Origin: Kaistella gelatinilytica | Lineage (GTDB): Bacteria > Bacteroidota > Bacteroidia > Flavobacteriales > Weeksellaceae | Assembly: GCF_015679325.1 (NCBI RefSeq) | Contig: NZ_JADPVI010000002.1 | Span: 610,798-674,797 of the forward strand | Direction: 5' to 3' | DNA length: 64,000 bases | Shown: piece by piece, positions 25,533-34,827 of the stretch | Numbering within the stretch: the stretch's first letter is position 1 | Layout: each line of letters opens with the position of its first letter | Notes under the pieces: model-generated | What the model was told of the DNA's origin: nothing | Database searches by the model: none | What the model saw: only the letters and a program-made list of their open reading frames with translations | Position numbers and translations under genes: made by a program

Positions 25533-26210
25533 ATGAAGGAACAAATCGTTTTCGAAGACAATCATCTCTTAGTGATCAATAAAAAAGCCGGACAACTCGT
25601 TCAGGGCGATAAAACTGGTGATTTTTCATTGCTTGATTTACTAAAGAATTTCATCAAAGTAAGAGATCATAAACCCGGAAATGTTTTTCTTGGTTTGGTT
25701 CACCGCATCGATCGGCCAACTTCTGGATTGGTGATTTACGCGAAAACTTCAAAAGCACTTTCACGTTTAACACAAATGGTAAAAAATCGTGAAATTAAAA
25801 AAACATATTGGGCAGTTGTTCCAAAAGTAGAAATTCCTCAGACTCAAAGGTTAGTTCATTATCTGCAGAAAAATGAAAAGAATAATAAGACCACTGTTTT
25901 CCCGAAAATAACGGAAGGCGCAAAGGAAGCGATTCTCAATTACGAGATCATTAAAAGTTTGGATAATTTTCAACTGCTTGAAATAGATCTTGAAACGGGT
26001 CGTCATCATCAAATTCGTGCGCAATTATCAAAAATTGGAGCTCCGATCAAAGGCGATTTAAAATACGGTGCAGCCCGCTCAAATCCTGATGGTGGAATTC
26101 ATCTTCATGCCAGAAAACTAGAATTCCTTCATCCCGTAACGAATGAAAATGTGAGCATTACCGCCGAAGTTCCGCAGAATGATCCCGTTTGGAAAGCGTG
26201 TGAAGAATAA
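25533..26210 (+). CDS. RluA-family RNA pseudouridine synthase
   Basis: A 225-residue stand-alone catalytic domain that isomerises uridine to pseudouridine in rRNA or tRNA. The active-site motif 'VHRIDRPTSGLVIYAKT' contains the catalytic aspartate (HRID/HRLD). 'LETGRHHQIRAQLSKIGAPI' and 'IHLHARKLEF' are the other RluA-group motifs. The S4 domain of larger Rlu proteins is absent, and the target base cannot be told from sequence. A terminator follows. Confidence 0.92.
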   Translation: MKEQIVFEDNHLLVINKKAGQLVQGDKTGDFSLLDLLKNFIKVRDHKPGNVFLGLVHRIDRPTSGLVIYAKTSKALSRLTQMVKNREIKKTYWAVVPKVEIPQTQRLVHYLQKNEKNNKTTVFPKITEGAKEAILNYEIIKSLDNFQLLEIDLETGRHHQIRAQLSKIGAPIKGDLKYGAARSNPDGGIHLHARKLEFLHPVTNENVSITAEVPQNDPVWKACEE

Positions 26211-26214
26211 AGAT

Positions 26215-26250
26215 AAAAAAAAGGTTTCTAAAATTTAGAAATCTTTTTTA
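26215..26250. terminator. Bidirectional terminator
   Basis: AGGTTTCT and AGAAATCT (one G-T pair) form a hairpin with a T6 tail on the plus strand and an A8 run on the other side. It serves the convergent pseudouridine synthase and outer-membrane receptor genes. Confidence 0.7.
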
Positions 26251-26252
26251 TG

Positions 26253-28385
26253 TTATTGAATTACCGGAATAGAGCTAGAATCGTCTTTTTTGTCTTTATC
26301 CAACAAATTGGAATCTACTTTAGCGTTCTTATTTTTGGTTGGAATTTTAAAATTTACAGAAACACCAAACTTCCGCGTATCATTTTTACTTGACAAATAG
26401 ACATTTGGAACACTTGAAATTGAATGAAGTGCAGTTTCCTGAGTATTGAAAATGTCGTCTGCAAAAAGCGAGACATTTAATCTTTCGTTCATGAATTTTT
26501 TGGAAATATTTAAATTAAGAGAATTGCTGAATGGCTTATCTGCAACAAAATAATAGTAATTTCCTTTTGCAGTCAAATAGCTGTAATTCGCTACGAACTT
26601 AATGTCTTTAGGTAAAATAATTTGTGCCATAAAATTGAAGACCCAAAAACCTTTCGCTGTGACATCGGGTAATTGATGCAACTGATAAGCAGAATAAATA
26701 TAGACAAAATTCAGTTTATCAGGATTCATGTTAAATTTCATCAACTCTTTTAATGGCGTATTAAAAATGGCAAACGGAATTGGAAAACCAACATTAAAAT
26801 TATGAATTTTCAATTCAGAAACATTGTCTTGCGAATTAACCACAACATCTCCTACTCTGCTGATTTTTTGAACGACCTGATTCTTGGCAACACTCACATT
26901 ATATCCTATAAAAACATAATCGACCGCACTTAACTTGGCTTCGAAATTATCGAAAATCGTCGGTTGCAAATTGGGATTTCCTGCAGATTCAGAATTAGGT
27001 CCAGCAAAAGTCGTATTGTTCGGATTTAAAACTGAAATGCTCGGTAAAGAAATTTTTCTGTTATAATTTAAAGCAAAGTAAACCTGCTTTGCAAAGTTAT
27101 ACTGCAAACTAGCGTTCGGAAAAAATTTAAATTTCTTAAAGTTAGTCAGATCTTCGTAACGATTTTTATTGTAATTATAAGCGGTTCCTGAGATATCATA
27201 ATCTTCGGCCCGTGTTCCCAAAATGATGTCGATCTTTTTCAAAGTCGCTTGAAATTCCAGGTAAGCCGCAGCATTTAATTTTTGATAATCTAAATTGATC
27301 TCATGAAAACTGGCGGTTTTATAATTTTGCTTTTCATAAAGCCCACCAAAACTAACTTTTCCCTCATCTAAAATTTTCAAAGGTTGCGAATAATCTACTT
27401 TAAAATTCGAAACCTTCATCACCGATGAATTATCCAAAACGTTCTGAGATTGCTGAGCATCTTCCTGATTAAACTGCGAATCGGCTTGAGAATAAGAGGC
27501 TTTGAAATCTAATTTTTGCCCTTTGTTTGCAAATTTTTTCTGAAAAGTCACAACCGCTTCATTTCGATAATTCTCTGAATCTAAATAGGAATTTTGGGTA
27601 TAAGGATTTCCTTGGAAGATCCCGGAACTCAGATTATTCGTGTCGCCACCATTTTTATAAAAATCATAATTCAAAAGCAAACGGTCCATTCCTAAATCAA
27701 TTGTTACAGCCGTTTTTGCAAAAATTCCGCGGTTAATTCGGTCAGAATTAATGAAGGCTAAATCGTCTTGGTTAGAATTCATAATGCTTTCCCGATAGTT
27801 TTGTCCGGCGTTGATCTGCCATCCAAAATATTTATTTCTGGCGTTTAAATTAATGGAATTTCCAGTTCGACTGCGAAATCTATCGTCATTCGTAAAGCTG
27901 TAGTTTCCGGAATAAGTTGCGGTTAAATATTTTTGAGAATTTTTATTGGTGATGATATTCATAATTGCACCACCTGAAGTTGCGGGAAACTCTGCACCCG
28001 GCTGTGTAATGATTTCAATTCTCTCTACAGAATTCGCGGGCATTCCTTCTAAAAAAGAATTCAACTCATTACTTGAAATATTGAGTGGTCGTCCATCCAT
28101 ATAAACAGCCAGCTGTTTTCCCTGGTAAAGCATTCCTGCAACATCGGAAACAATGAGACCCGGCAATTTTTTCATTCCTTCCATTACCGTTCCTGAATTC
28201 AGGTTTGGTTGCTCGGAAAAATCAAAAATTGTACGATCGGCTTTTTGTTCAACAGCTTTTTTAATTTTGGTGATCACTACACCTTCTATTTGCTTTTCTT
28301 TCGTTGTGGAATTTGGTTTTTCCTGTGAAAAATAGAGTTGAGAGAATAATAAAGCAATAATTGCAGAGGATATTTTTTTGGTCAT
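26253..28385 (-). CDS. TonB-dependent-receptor-like outer-membrane beta-barrel protein
   Basis: A signal peptide ('IIALLFSQLYFSQ') leads into a plug domain (about 35-150) with 'GMKKLPGLIVSDVAGMLYQG', 'LAVYMDGRPLNISSNEL' and 'SVERIEIITQPGAEFPATSG'. About 550 residues of beta-barrel strands follow, ending 'KFGVSVNFKIP' plus a polar tail of about 30 residues. It fits the Bacteroidota outer-membrane beta-barrel family (OMP_b-brl_3) of receptor-like proteins. The usual N-terminal carboxypeptidase-like domain is absent, and there is no SusD partner next to it, so polysaccharide uptake is unlikely. The substrate is unknown. The C-terminal tail past the last strand is a little unusual. Confidence 0.88.
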   Translation of the reverse strand: MTKKISSAIIALLFSQLYFSQEKPNSTTKEKQIEGVVITKIKKAVEQKADRTIFDFSEQPNLNSGTVMEGMKKLPGLIVSDVAGMLYQGKQLAVYMDGRPLNISSNELNSFLEGMPANSVERIEIITQPGAEFPATSGGAIMNIITNKNSQKYLTATYSGNYSFTNDDRFRSRTGNSINLNARNKYFGWQINAGQNYRESIMNSNQDDLAFINSDRINRGIFAKTAVTIDLGMDRLLLNYDFYKNGGDTNNLSSGIFQGNPYTQNSYLDSENYRNEAVVTFQKKFANKGQKLDFKASYSQADSQFNQEDAQQSQNVLDNSSVMKVSNFKVDYSQPLKILDEGKVSFGGLYEKQNYKTASFHEINLDYQKLNAAAYLEFQATLKKIDIILGTRAEDYDISGTAYNYNKNRYEDLTNFKKFKFFPNASLQYNFAKQVYFALNYNRKISLPSISVLNPNNTTFAGPNSESAGNPNLQPTIFDNFEAKLSAVDYVFIGYNVSVAKNQVVQKISRVGDVVVNSQDNVSELKIHNFNVGFPIPFAIFNTPLKELMKFNMNPDKLNFVYIYSAYQLHQLPDVTAKGFWVFNFMAQIILPKDIKFVANYSYLTAKGNYYYFVADKPFSNSLNLNISKKFMNERLNVSLFADDIFNTQETALHSISSVPNVYLSSKNDTRKFGVSVNFKIPTKNKNAKVDSNLLDKDKKDDSSSIPVIQ

Positions 28386-28456
28386 AGATAAATTTCTATT
28401 GTATTAGACAACAATATCCCCGAAAAGTTACATGATGCCACATTTAAAAAGGCAAA

Positions 28457-28487
28457 TAAAAAACCGCTCAATTAATTGAGCGGTTTT
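28457..28487 (-). terminator. Terminator of aconitase gene
   Basis: A perfect 28-bp palindrome made of AAAACCGCTCAATT and its complement. On the minus strand it continues TTTAT, giving a fair T-tail. Confidence 0.75.
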
Positions 28488-28507
28488 AATCTTAATTTTA
28501 AAAGAAA

Positions 28508-30784
28508 TTAAGCGTTTCTTGCTGCTTCAGCTGCGATCAAGTTTAGCGCAGAACCTGCTTTAAACCAATCGATTTGTTGAGCATTGTAAGTATGGTTCGT
28601 TAAGATCACATCTTTTGTTCCGTCGGAATGAACCAATTCTAAATTTAATTGTTTTCCTGGTGCGAACTGATCTAAATCTAAGAAATTAACAGTGTCATCT
28701 TCTCTAAATTTATCGTAATCTGCTTTGTCAGCAAACGTTAATCCAAGCATTCCCTGTTTTTTCAAATTTGTTTCGTGAATTCTCGCGAAAGATTTTACCA
28801 ATACAGCTTTTACCCCAAGATGTCTTGGTTCCATTGCTGCGTGTTCTCTGGATGAACCTTCACCGTAATTCTCATCGCCTACAACAATGGTTGGAATTCC
28901 AGCTGCTTTGTAGGCTCTCGCTACTGCAGGAACTTCACCGTATTCTCCTGTTAAAAGGTTTTTCACAGTATTGGTTTCCATGTTGTAAGAATTGATCGCA
29001 CCGATCAACATGTTGTTGGAGATGTTATCTAAATGTCCACGGTATTTTAACCATGGTCCCGCCATAGAAATATGGTCGGTTGTACATTTTCCGAAAGCTT
29101 TAATTAAAACTTTCATTCCAGAAATATTTTTTCCGTCCCAAGGCTGGAAAGGAGTCAACAATTGAAGTCGATCTGAAGTTGGACTCACATTTACCTGAAC
29201 TGTAGAACCATCGTGTGAAGGTGCTTGATAACCTTTATCATCAACTGCGAAACCTTTTGGAGGCAGTTCCAAACCTTGCGGTTCGTTTAATCTTATCTGT
29301 TCTCCCGCTTCGTTGGTCAATGTATCTGTAATTGGATTGAAATCTAATCTACCGGAAATTGCAACTGCAGCAACCATTTCTGGTGAAGCGACAAAAGCGT
29401 GGGTGTTTGGATTTCCATCGGCTCTTTTAGCAAAGTTTCTGTTGAAAGAATGAATGATGGAGTTTTTCTCTCCTTTGTCTGAACCTTCTCTATCCCATTG
29501 TCCGATACACGGTCCACAAGCATTTGTAAAAATTCTTGTTGTTGGGAATTTTCTGAATGAATTTAAGAAACCGTCTCTTTCTGCAGTAAATTTAACCTGT
29601 TCAGAACCTGGGTTAATTCCTAAAATTGCTTTAGGTTTTACTCCTTTTGCAAAAGCATCTTCAACAATAGAAGCGGCTCTTGATAAATCTTCGTAGGAAG
29701 AGTTGGTACAAGATCCGATCAAAGCCCATTCAACTTCAATTGGCCATCCGTTTGCAACAGCTTTCTCATGAAATTCTGAAACTGGCGTTGCTAAATCTGG
29801 TGTGAAAGGTCCGTTTAAATGTGGAGTTAACTCGTCTAAATTGATTTCAATAACCTGATCAAAATAAAGTTCCGGATTAGCGTAAACTTCGTCATCTCCT
29901 GTTAAGTGGTCTGCAATTTTATCAGCTGCATCAACAACATCCTGTCTTCCGGTTGCAGATAAATAACGTCTCATAGAATCATCATATCCGAAAGTTGATG
30001 TCGTAGCTCCAACTTCAGCACCCATATTACAAATGGTTCCTTTTCCAGTAGCAGAAAGAGATTTTGCTCCTTCACCGAAGTATTCTACGATACAGCCAGT
30101 TCCACCTTTTACAGTAAGAATACCGGCAACTTTCAAAATAATATCTTTCGCGGCGGTCCAGCCGTTTAATTTTCCTGTTAATTTTATACCGATCAATTTC
30201 GGCATTTTCAGTTCCCAAGCCATTCCTGCCATTACGTCAACCGCATCTGCACCACCAACACCGATGGCAACCATTCCTAAACCACCTGCATTTACCGTGT
30301 GAGAATCAGTTCCGATCATCATTCCACCTGGGAATGCGTAATTTTCCAAAACAACCTGGTGAATAATTCCAGCTCCCGGTTTCCAGAAACCAATTCCGTA
30401 TTTATCGCAAACAGAACTTAAGAAATTAAAAACCTCAGAGTTTTTATTAATACCTTCCTGAAGATCTGATTCTGCACCAACTCTTGCCTGGATGAGGTGA
30501 TCAGCATGAGCGGTAGAAGGAACAGCAACTTTTGATTTTCCCGCCTGCATAAACTGCAAAAGAGCCATTTGAGCAGTCGCATCCTGCATTGCTACTCTGT
30601 CTGGAGCGAAATCTACGTAAGAATTTCCTCTTTCATAAGTTTGAGATGCAGCACCTTCCCAAAGATGGGTATAAAGAATTTTTTCTGATAAGGTAAGAGG
30701 TTTCCCCAATACTTCACGTGCTTTCGCAACTCTCTCAGGGTAAAGCTCATACACTTTTTTAATCATGTCAAGGTCAAAAGTCAT
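28508..30784 (-). CDS. acn: Aconitate hydratase (mitochondrial type)
   Basis: TCA-cycle enzyme that interconverts citrate and isocitrate through cis-aconitate. The three [4Fe-4S] ligands are C359 ('[11 protein letters not shown]'), C423 and C426 ('[10 protein letters not shown]'). The substrate-binding '[17 protein letters not shown]' is in the swivelling C-terminal domain. At 758 residues it matches the mitochondrial-type enzyme, shorter than E. coli AcnA, and it lacks the domain order of AcnB. It is a single gene with a terminator. The Fe-S cluster makes it oxygen-sensitive, which fits a genome that also carries a catalase/OxyR pair and a high-affinity oxidase. Confidence 0.96.
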   Translation of the reverse strand: MTFDLDMIKKVYELYPERVAKAREVLGKPLTLSEKILYTHLWEGAASQTYERGNSYVDFAPDRVAMQDATAQMALLQFMQAGKSKVAVPSTAHADHLIQARVGAESDLQEGINKNSEVFNFLSSVCDKYGIGFWKPGAGIIHQVVLENYAFPGGMMIGTDSHTVNAGGLGMVAIGVGGADAVDVMAGMAWELKMPKLIGIKLTGKLNGWTAAKDIILKVAGILTVKGGTGCIVEYFGEGAKSLSATGKGTICNMGAEVGATTSTFGYDDSMRRYLSATGRQDVVDAADKIADHLTGDDEVYANPELYFDQVIEINLDELTPHLNGPFTPDLATPVSEFHEKAVANGWPIEVEWALIGSCTNSSYEDLSRAASIVEDAFAKGVKPKAILGINPGSEQVKFTAERDGFLNSFRKFPTTRIFTNACGPCIGQWDREGSDKGEKNSIIHSFNRNFAKRADGNPNTHAFVASPEMVAAVAISGRLDFNPITDTLTNEAGEQIRLNEPQGLELPPKGFAVDDKGYQAPSHDGSTVQVNVSPTSDRLQLLTPFQPWDGKNISGMKVLIKAFGKCTTDHISMAGPWLKYRGHLDNISNNMLIGAINSYNMETNTVKNLLTGEYGEVPAVARAYKAAGIPTIVVGDENYGEGSSREHAAMEPRHLGVKAVLVKSFARIHETNLKKQGMLGLTFADKADYDKFREDDTVNFLDLDQFAPGKQLNLELVHSDGTKDVILTNHTYNAQQIDWFKAGSALNLIAAEAARNA

Positions 30785-30926
30785 ATCTGTATATTTTTAA
30801 TGAAAATTTAATGAACTCAAAATTACAAAATTTTTAAGTGTAAAATTGCCTAAAGTGATTTAGAATTAAAATAAATATGATGTTGATCATCTATTTTTAA
30901 TTACTTTTATCAAAAAATTAATTAAA

Positions 30927-31217
30927 ATGACAAATCAAGATTTCAGCACTAATTCGAACGCGGTACCTCCAAAAACGTGGTTGGTCGAATCTATTTTGGT
31001 AACTATTTTCTGTTGTCAAATATTGGGAATTATCAGCATTATCTATTCAGCAGGTGTCGAATCAAAATTTTACAGAGGTGATATTGTAGGCGCAGAAAAT
31101 TCATCGCGAACTGCGAAAACACTTGTAATTGTAAGTGCTGCATTTGGTGTTTTAACGGTTATTGCAGTTGCTATTATGGCAGCATTAGGAGTTTTTGCAG
31201 GATTTTATAACAGCTAG
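30927..31217 (+). CDS. CD225/dispanin-family membrane protein
   Basis: A 96-residue protein with two membrane segments: one near residues 18-42 ('LVESILVTIFCCQILGIISI') and one near 66-92. Between them is the conserved intracellular loop 'AGVESKFYRGDIVGAENSSR' containing the family's 'A..S' and 'G' positions. 'PPKTWLVESIL' at the start matches the 'P..WLvlSIl' opening of CD225/dispanin proteins, the family that includes animal IFITM proteins. The bacterial function is unknown. Its stop overlaps the GTG start of the next gene, a DUF2752 protein, a pair often seen together in Bacteroidota. Confidence 0.85.
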   Translation: MTNQDFSTNSNAVPPKTWLVESILVTIFCCQILGIISIIYSAGVESKFYRGDIVGAENSSRTAKTLVIVSAAFGVLTVIAVAIMAALGVFAGFYNS

Positions 31218-31597
31218 TGATCATCAATAAAAAAAATTATTCCGCATTACTTTTTGTCGCCTTCATAGGATGCGGACTGATTTTTTATTACTTTTTCAAT
31301 CCACAATCGAACAGCTTTCTTCTTAAATGTCCCTTTAAATTTTTCACAGGATATGATTGTCCGGGTTGTGGTGGTCAACGAGCGCTTCATGCTTTGCTGC
31401 ATGGGAAATTTAGACAGGCTTTTTCTTATAATCCATTATTTATAGTAGCGATTCCTTACGTTATTTTAGGAATATTATTTGAATGGTTTGGTTTGAAATA
31501 CTCGTTTCCAAAAGTTCGAAAAATTTTATATGGTCAAACCGCCATCTATATTATTGCTATCATCATAATGAGCTTCTTTATTTTGAGAAATATTTAA
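31217..31597 (+). CDS. DUF2752 membrane protein
   Basis: A 126-residue protein with three predicted membrane segments. The motif 'CPFKFFTGYDCPGCGGQRAL' (about 36-55), with cysteines in a C-x9-C-P-x-C-G arrangement, identifies DUF2752. The cysteines suggest metal or redox binding, but no function is established. Start: GTG 31217 shares one base with the dispanin stop codon (TAGTG), so the two are translated together. There is no nearer ATG before the first membrane helix. Confidence 0.85.
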   Translation: MIINKKNYSALLFVAFIGCGLIFYYFFNPQSNSFLLKCPFKFFTGYDCPGCGGQRALHALLHGKFRQAFSYNPLFIVAIPYVILGILFEWFGLKYSFPKVRKILYGQTAIYIIAIIIMSFFILRNI

Positions 31598-31610
31598 AAT
31601 GGTATTTTTG
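31581..31610 (+). promoter_or_regulatory. Predicted promoter of the WG-repeat gene
   Basis: TTTTG at 31581-31585 and TATTTTTG at 31603-31610, 17 nt apart, match the flavobacterial -33/-7 promoter. It overlaps the end of the DUF2752 gene. Confidence 0.6.
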
Positions 31611-31626
31611 GTCAAAATTTTGTTAG

Positions 31627-32391
31627 ATGAAATTTATGAAGAATGCTCTGGTCCTATTAATTTTATGTTTCTCCGTTATTTTATCTGCTCAGAAAAAGAA
31701 GATTTCTAAAAAATCGCCGGCTAAAAAAAACCTCGCTTTAAAACACATCCCTAAAATTAATCCGGATCTCATTAAAATTAATGATTCTATTCCTGCCCTG
31801 ATCCCAAAGAAGGAAGAGGGCAAATTCGGCTTCATCAATCAGAAAGGAAAAGTAGTCATCAAACCTGAATACAGCAATGTTGGATTTTTTACGGAAGACT
31901 GTAATCTTCAAAATTCCACCGATGCAAAAGTGATGATCTATGGTTCAAACAAATTTGCTTCAGTACGTTTAAATGACGTTGATTATCGGATTAATGAAAT
32001 CGGAAAAAGAGTTTATCAATTCAAAGACAGCGATTTAGGAAAGTGCAAGCAGGAAATTAAAACCCAACTTTTTCACGGATACATTTTAGGAAAATATTAC
32101 GGAATCATTGAAGATTCTAAATTCGAAAATCCCGCAGATTACAAGCAATTCACGATTTATCCGCAGTATGATTATCTTCACATTCTGGAAGGAGACGACT
32201 TGAACAACCCAATGATTATCGCAGTGCGGGACGACAAGTTTGGCGTAATCGACATTCGTAATAAAATTATTATCCCTTTTCAATATAGCGACATCAAAAG
32301 AAATTACAGCTGGAAATTAGCACGCCTTTTCGAAGTGACAGAAGACGGCACCAACTATTTCTACATCGATGTTGCGAACAAAAAATATTAG
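31627..32391 (+). CDS. Secreted WG-repeat protein
   Basis: A signal peptide ('ALVLLILCFSVILSAQKK') is followed by a Lys-rich linker and a beta-rich body of about 200 residues. 'GKFGFINQKGKVVIKPEYSN' (about 68-87) is a canonical WG (KWGF/YGFI-type) repeat, and a second degenerate one is 'DDKFGVIDIRNKIIIPFQYS' near residue 200. WG-repeat proteins are widespread in Bacteroidota, and their role is not established. It is exported to the periplasm or cell surface; no lipobox or T9SS domain is visible. Confidence 0.8.
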   Translation: MKFMKNALVLLILCFSVILSAQKKKISKKSPAKKNLALKHIPKINPDLIKINDSIPALIPKKEEGKFGFINQKGKVVIKPEYSNVGFFTEDCNLQNSTDAKVMIYGSNKFASVRLNDVDYRINEIGKRVYQFKDSDLGKCKQEIKTQLFHGYILGKYYGIIEDSKFENPADYKQFTIYPQYDYLHILEGDDLNNPMIIAVRDDKFGVIDIRNKIIIPFQYSDIKRNYSWKLARLFEVTEDGTNYFYIDVANKKY

Positions 32392-32417
32392 AAAATATTT
32401 TGTAATATTGCAATCAG

Positions 32418-32493
32418 AAATTTAAGGGGTGCTTTGAAAAGCTGAGATTATACCCAATGAACCTGGAACAGGTAATGCTGTTTAGGGAAATTA
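32418..32493 (+). ncRNA. TPP riboswitch (THI element)
   Basis: The conserved core is present in order: AAGGGGTGC, GCTGAGA, TACCC, GAACCTG, CAGGTAATGCTG and TAGGGAA, closed by an AAATTT/AAATT outer stem. This matches the thiamin-pyrophosphate aptamer. It lies directly upstream of a TonB-dependent receptor gene, so thiamin pyrophosphate should switch that gene off. No transcription terminator follows the aptamer, which points to control of translation, though the gene's most likely start is over 100 nt downstream. Confidence 0.95.
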
Positions 32494-32511
32494 AAATAAG
32501 GAATTAATAAT

Positions 32512-32570
32512 GAGTAATCAGCAATGGTTATTACTTATTACCAATAACTTATTACTAATCAAATTCACCC
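32512..32570 (+). repeat. Low-complexity TTATTAC-type repeat between riboswitch and receptor gene
   Basis: Degenerate repeats of TTATTAC, ACTTATTACC and AACTTATTACT fill the space between the aptamer and the likely receptor start. It looks like an expanded simple sequence that happens to be open in the receptor frame. Confidence 0.5.
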
Positions 32571-32602
32571 CTTTTATTCAATTAATATTAAAAATTAAAA
32601 GA

Positions 32603-34717
32603 ATGAAAGGATTTATTGTTTTTGGACTTATCGCAGGTCCATTCTATTTTGCGCAGTCGGTGCAGGATACATTGAAAACTCAAGAGATCGAAAGTGTTAA
32701 TTTCACTAGACGATTGCCAGTTTCCAAAGAAATTATCAACGTTGAAAAAGACCTCAACCAAAAGAATCTCGGGCAGGATCTCCCGATCTTATTAAAAAAT
32801 CAGACTTCTGTAATTTCGACTTCTGACGCCGGAAATGGAGTTGGTTACACGGGTTTTAGAATTCGTGGCGTCGGTGGAACTGGAATTAATGTAATGATGA
32901 ACGGCGTTCCTTACAACGATTCTGAAAGTCAGGGAACTTTTTTTGTCGATGTCCCCGATTTAGCAAGTTCAGCTTCTCAGATCATCATTCAGCGTGGCGT
33001 TGGTACTTCTTCAAATGGCGTTTCGGCTTTCGGTGCAAGTGTGAATGTGATTTCAAAAGATCCTGAAGAAAAATTTTATGTAAAGTCCGATAATTCTTAC
33101 GGTTCTTTTAATACGTATAAATATTCCGCAGAAATTGGTAGCGGTAAGTTTTGGAAAGACCGGTTATCAGTAATGGGAAGATATACGAAAATTCATTCTG
33201 ATGGCTATATCGACCGTGCTTTTTCAGATTTAGACTCTTACAATTTTTCCGCACTCTTTGAAGAAAATAAAACTAAAATCCGTTTACTGGCGTTTGGCGG
33301 AAAAGAAAAAACCTATCAAGCCTGGAATGCGATTGACAAAACGACTTGGGAAACCAATCCGAAATATAATTTTTCGGGCGCGATTTACGACGCAAATTTT
33401 GAAAACATCATTGGATTTTACGATAACGAAACTGATAATTACCTACAGAATCATTATCAATTGCTTTGGGAGCAAAATTTTAATGAGCATTGGAATTTAG
33501 AAACGACTTTCCATTACACGAAAGGAAAAGGATATTACGAAAACTATAAGCAAGACGCAAAATTTTCAAAATACAATTTACCTAATTTATTAGTTGATAA
33601 TCAAACCATTAAAAGAACAGATTTCATCCGTAAAAAATGGCTGGATAATGATTTTTATGGCGGAGTGTCCACGCTTTATGGAAGATTTGCAAATCTTGAT
33701 GTGAATTTCGGTATTGTCGGAAATCAGTATGAAGGAAAACATTACGGAAATGTTTCGGGAGTTTATTTCCCTGATATTTTCGAACATGAATATTACAGGA
33801 ACCAATCTGTAAAAAGAGAATTTGCCGGTTTTGCAAAAGCCATCATTAAGGTAAATCAGTTCGAATTTTATGGCGATCTGCAATTGCGAAATATCAATTA
33901 CGACACTAAAATTGTACAACAAGGTGACAATGAAGGCGCAAATCTGAATAAAAACTGGCTGTTCTTCAATCCTAAAGTTGGATTCAATTATAAAATAAAT
34001 TCCGGGAAACTATTCTTTTCCTACGCTCACGCACATCGCGAACCTAACCGGGACGACCTTTTCGCAAATCCGGAAACAAAACCTGAGAAGTTGCACGATT
34101 TCGAAGCTGGTTTGGAAAAAACTTTCGGCGCAGTTTCTTTCACTACCAATCTCTATTATATGAATTATGTGAATCAGTTGGTTTTGAATGGCCAAATTAA
34201 TGACATTGGTGAATTCATAAGAGTCAACTCTGGAAAAAGTTACCGCATGGGAATCGAACTTGGTGCCTTGGCGAAACTTTCTGAAAAATGGAATATTTCC
34301 GGCAATTTGACTTTAAGTAAAAATGAAAATCAAGATTTCAAAAATGAAACTTCGACGGGAATCGAAAATCTTGGAAATACCCCGATCTCTTTTTCTCCCG
34401 GTATTATTGCAAATGGACTGGTTAATTATTCACCCGCTAAAAACTTCAGTTTAGGAATTCAAAATCAGTACGTTGGAAGTCAACATCTAGATAACACAAA
34501 TACTGAAAATTTACGATTAAAAGAATATTTTCTCACCGATCTCAACGCGAGATACACTTTAAATTTAAAAAGAACGGAAGTTGATTTTAAACTTTTGGTG
34601 AATAATCTTTTCAACCAAAAATATGTGAACAATGGTTTTGTTTATGACAGCACTCCATTCTATTTTTCGCAAGCTGGAACCAACTTTCTTTTCGGCGTGA
34701 GTTTTAGATTTCAATAA
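32603..34717 (+). CDS. TonB-dependent outer-membrane receptor, probable thiamin transporter
   Basis: From ATG 32603 the protein begins with a normal signal peptide ('MKGFIVFGLIAGPFYFAQ'). The plug domain shows 'LPILLKNQTSVISTSDAGNG', 'GFRIRGVGGTGINVMMNGVP' and 'VFGASVNVISK'-like features ('SAFGASVNVISKDPEEKF'). The remaining 550 residues are barrel strands, ending in the aromatic 'FGVSFRFQ'. The TPP riboswitch just upstream implies uptake of thiamin or a precursor; such riboswitch-controlled receptors have been predicted for this phylum. No inner-membrane thiamin transporter lies beside it. An in-frame ATG at 32510 would add 31 hydrophobic residues encoded by repeat-like DNA before the signal peptide. 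I consider it less likely, but it lies only 17 nt from the aptamer. Confidence 0.9.
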   Translation: MKGFIVFGLIAGPFYFAQSVQDTLKTQEIESVNFTRRLPVSKEIINVEKDLNQKNLGQDLPILLKNQTSVISTSDAGNGVGYTGFRIRGVGGTGINVMMNGVPYNDSESQGTFFVDVPDLASSASQIIIQRGVGTSSNGVSAFGASVNVISKDPEEKFYVKSDNSYGSFNTYKYSAEIGSGKFWKDRLSVMGRYTKIHSDGYIDRAFSDLDSYNFSALFEENKTKIRLLAFGGKEKTYQAWNAIDKTTWETNPKYNFSGAIYDANFENIIGFYDNETDNYLQNHYQLLWEQNFNEHWNLETTFHYTKGKGYYENYKQDAKFSKYNLPNLLVDNQTIKRTDFIRKKWLDNDFYGGVSTLYGRFANLDVNFGIVGNQYEGKHYGNVSGVYFPDIFEHEYYRNQSVKREFAGFAKAIIKVNQFEFYGDLQLRNINYDTKIVQQGDNEGANLNKNWLFFNPKVGFNYKINSGKLFFSYAHAHREPNRDDLFANPETKPEKLHDFEAGLEKTFGAVSFTTNLYYMNYVNQLVLNGQINDIGEFIRVNSGKSYRMGIELGALAKLSEKWNISGNLTLSKNENQDFKNETSTGIENLGNTPISFSPGIIANGLVNYSPAKNFSLGIQNQYVGSQHLDNTNTENLRLKEYFLTDLNARYTLNLKRTEVDFKLLVNNLFNQKYVNNGFVYDSTPFYFSQAGTNFLFGVSFRFQ

Positions 34718-34792
34718 CTCTACATCATTGTCTCATAGGGAGTTATTGAAAAATATTTTGAAGTGAAATGATTTTTGTATCATAAAATAAAT

Positions 34793-34800
34793 TAATTTTG
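34793..34800 (+). promoter_or_regulatory. Predicted -7 box of the small T9SS protein gene
   Basis: TAATTTTG fits TAnnTTTG. A TTTG at 34774-34777 could be the -33 box, with a shortish 15-nt spacer. Confidence 0.5.
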
Positions 34801-34827
34801 TTCTTTAAATTTTAAACCAAAATTATT

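Noticed and set aside
32510-32602. ATG 32510 as the start of the TonB receptor
   Set aside because: It would place 31 residues encoded by low-complexity DNA before a complete signal peptide. Kept as an alternative because of its closeness to the aptamer.
34713-34747. Terminator after the thiamin receptor gene
   Set aside because: AATAACTC and GAGTTATT can pair, but the loop is 19 nt and there is no T-tract.
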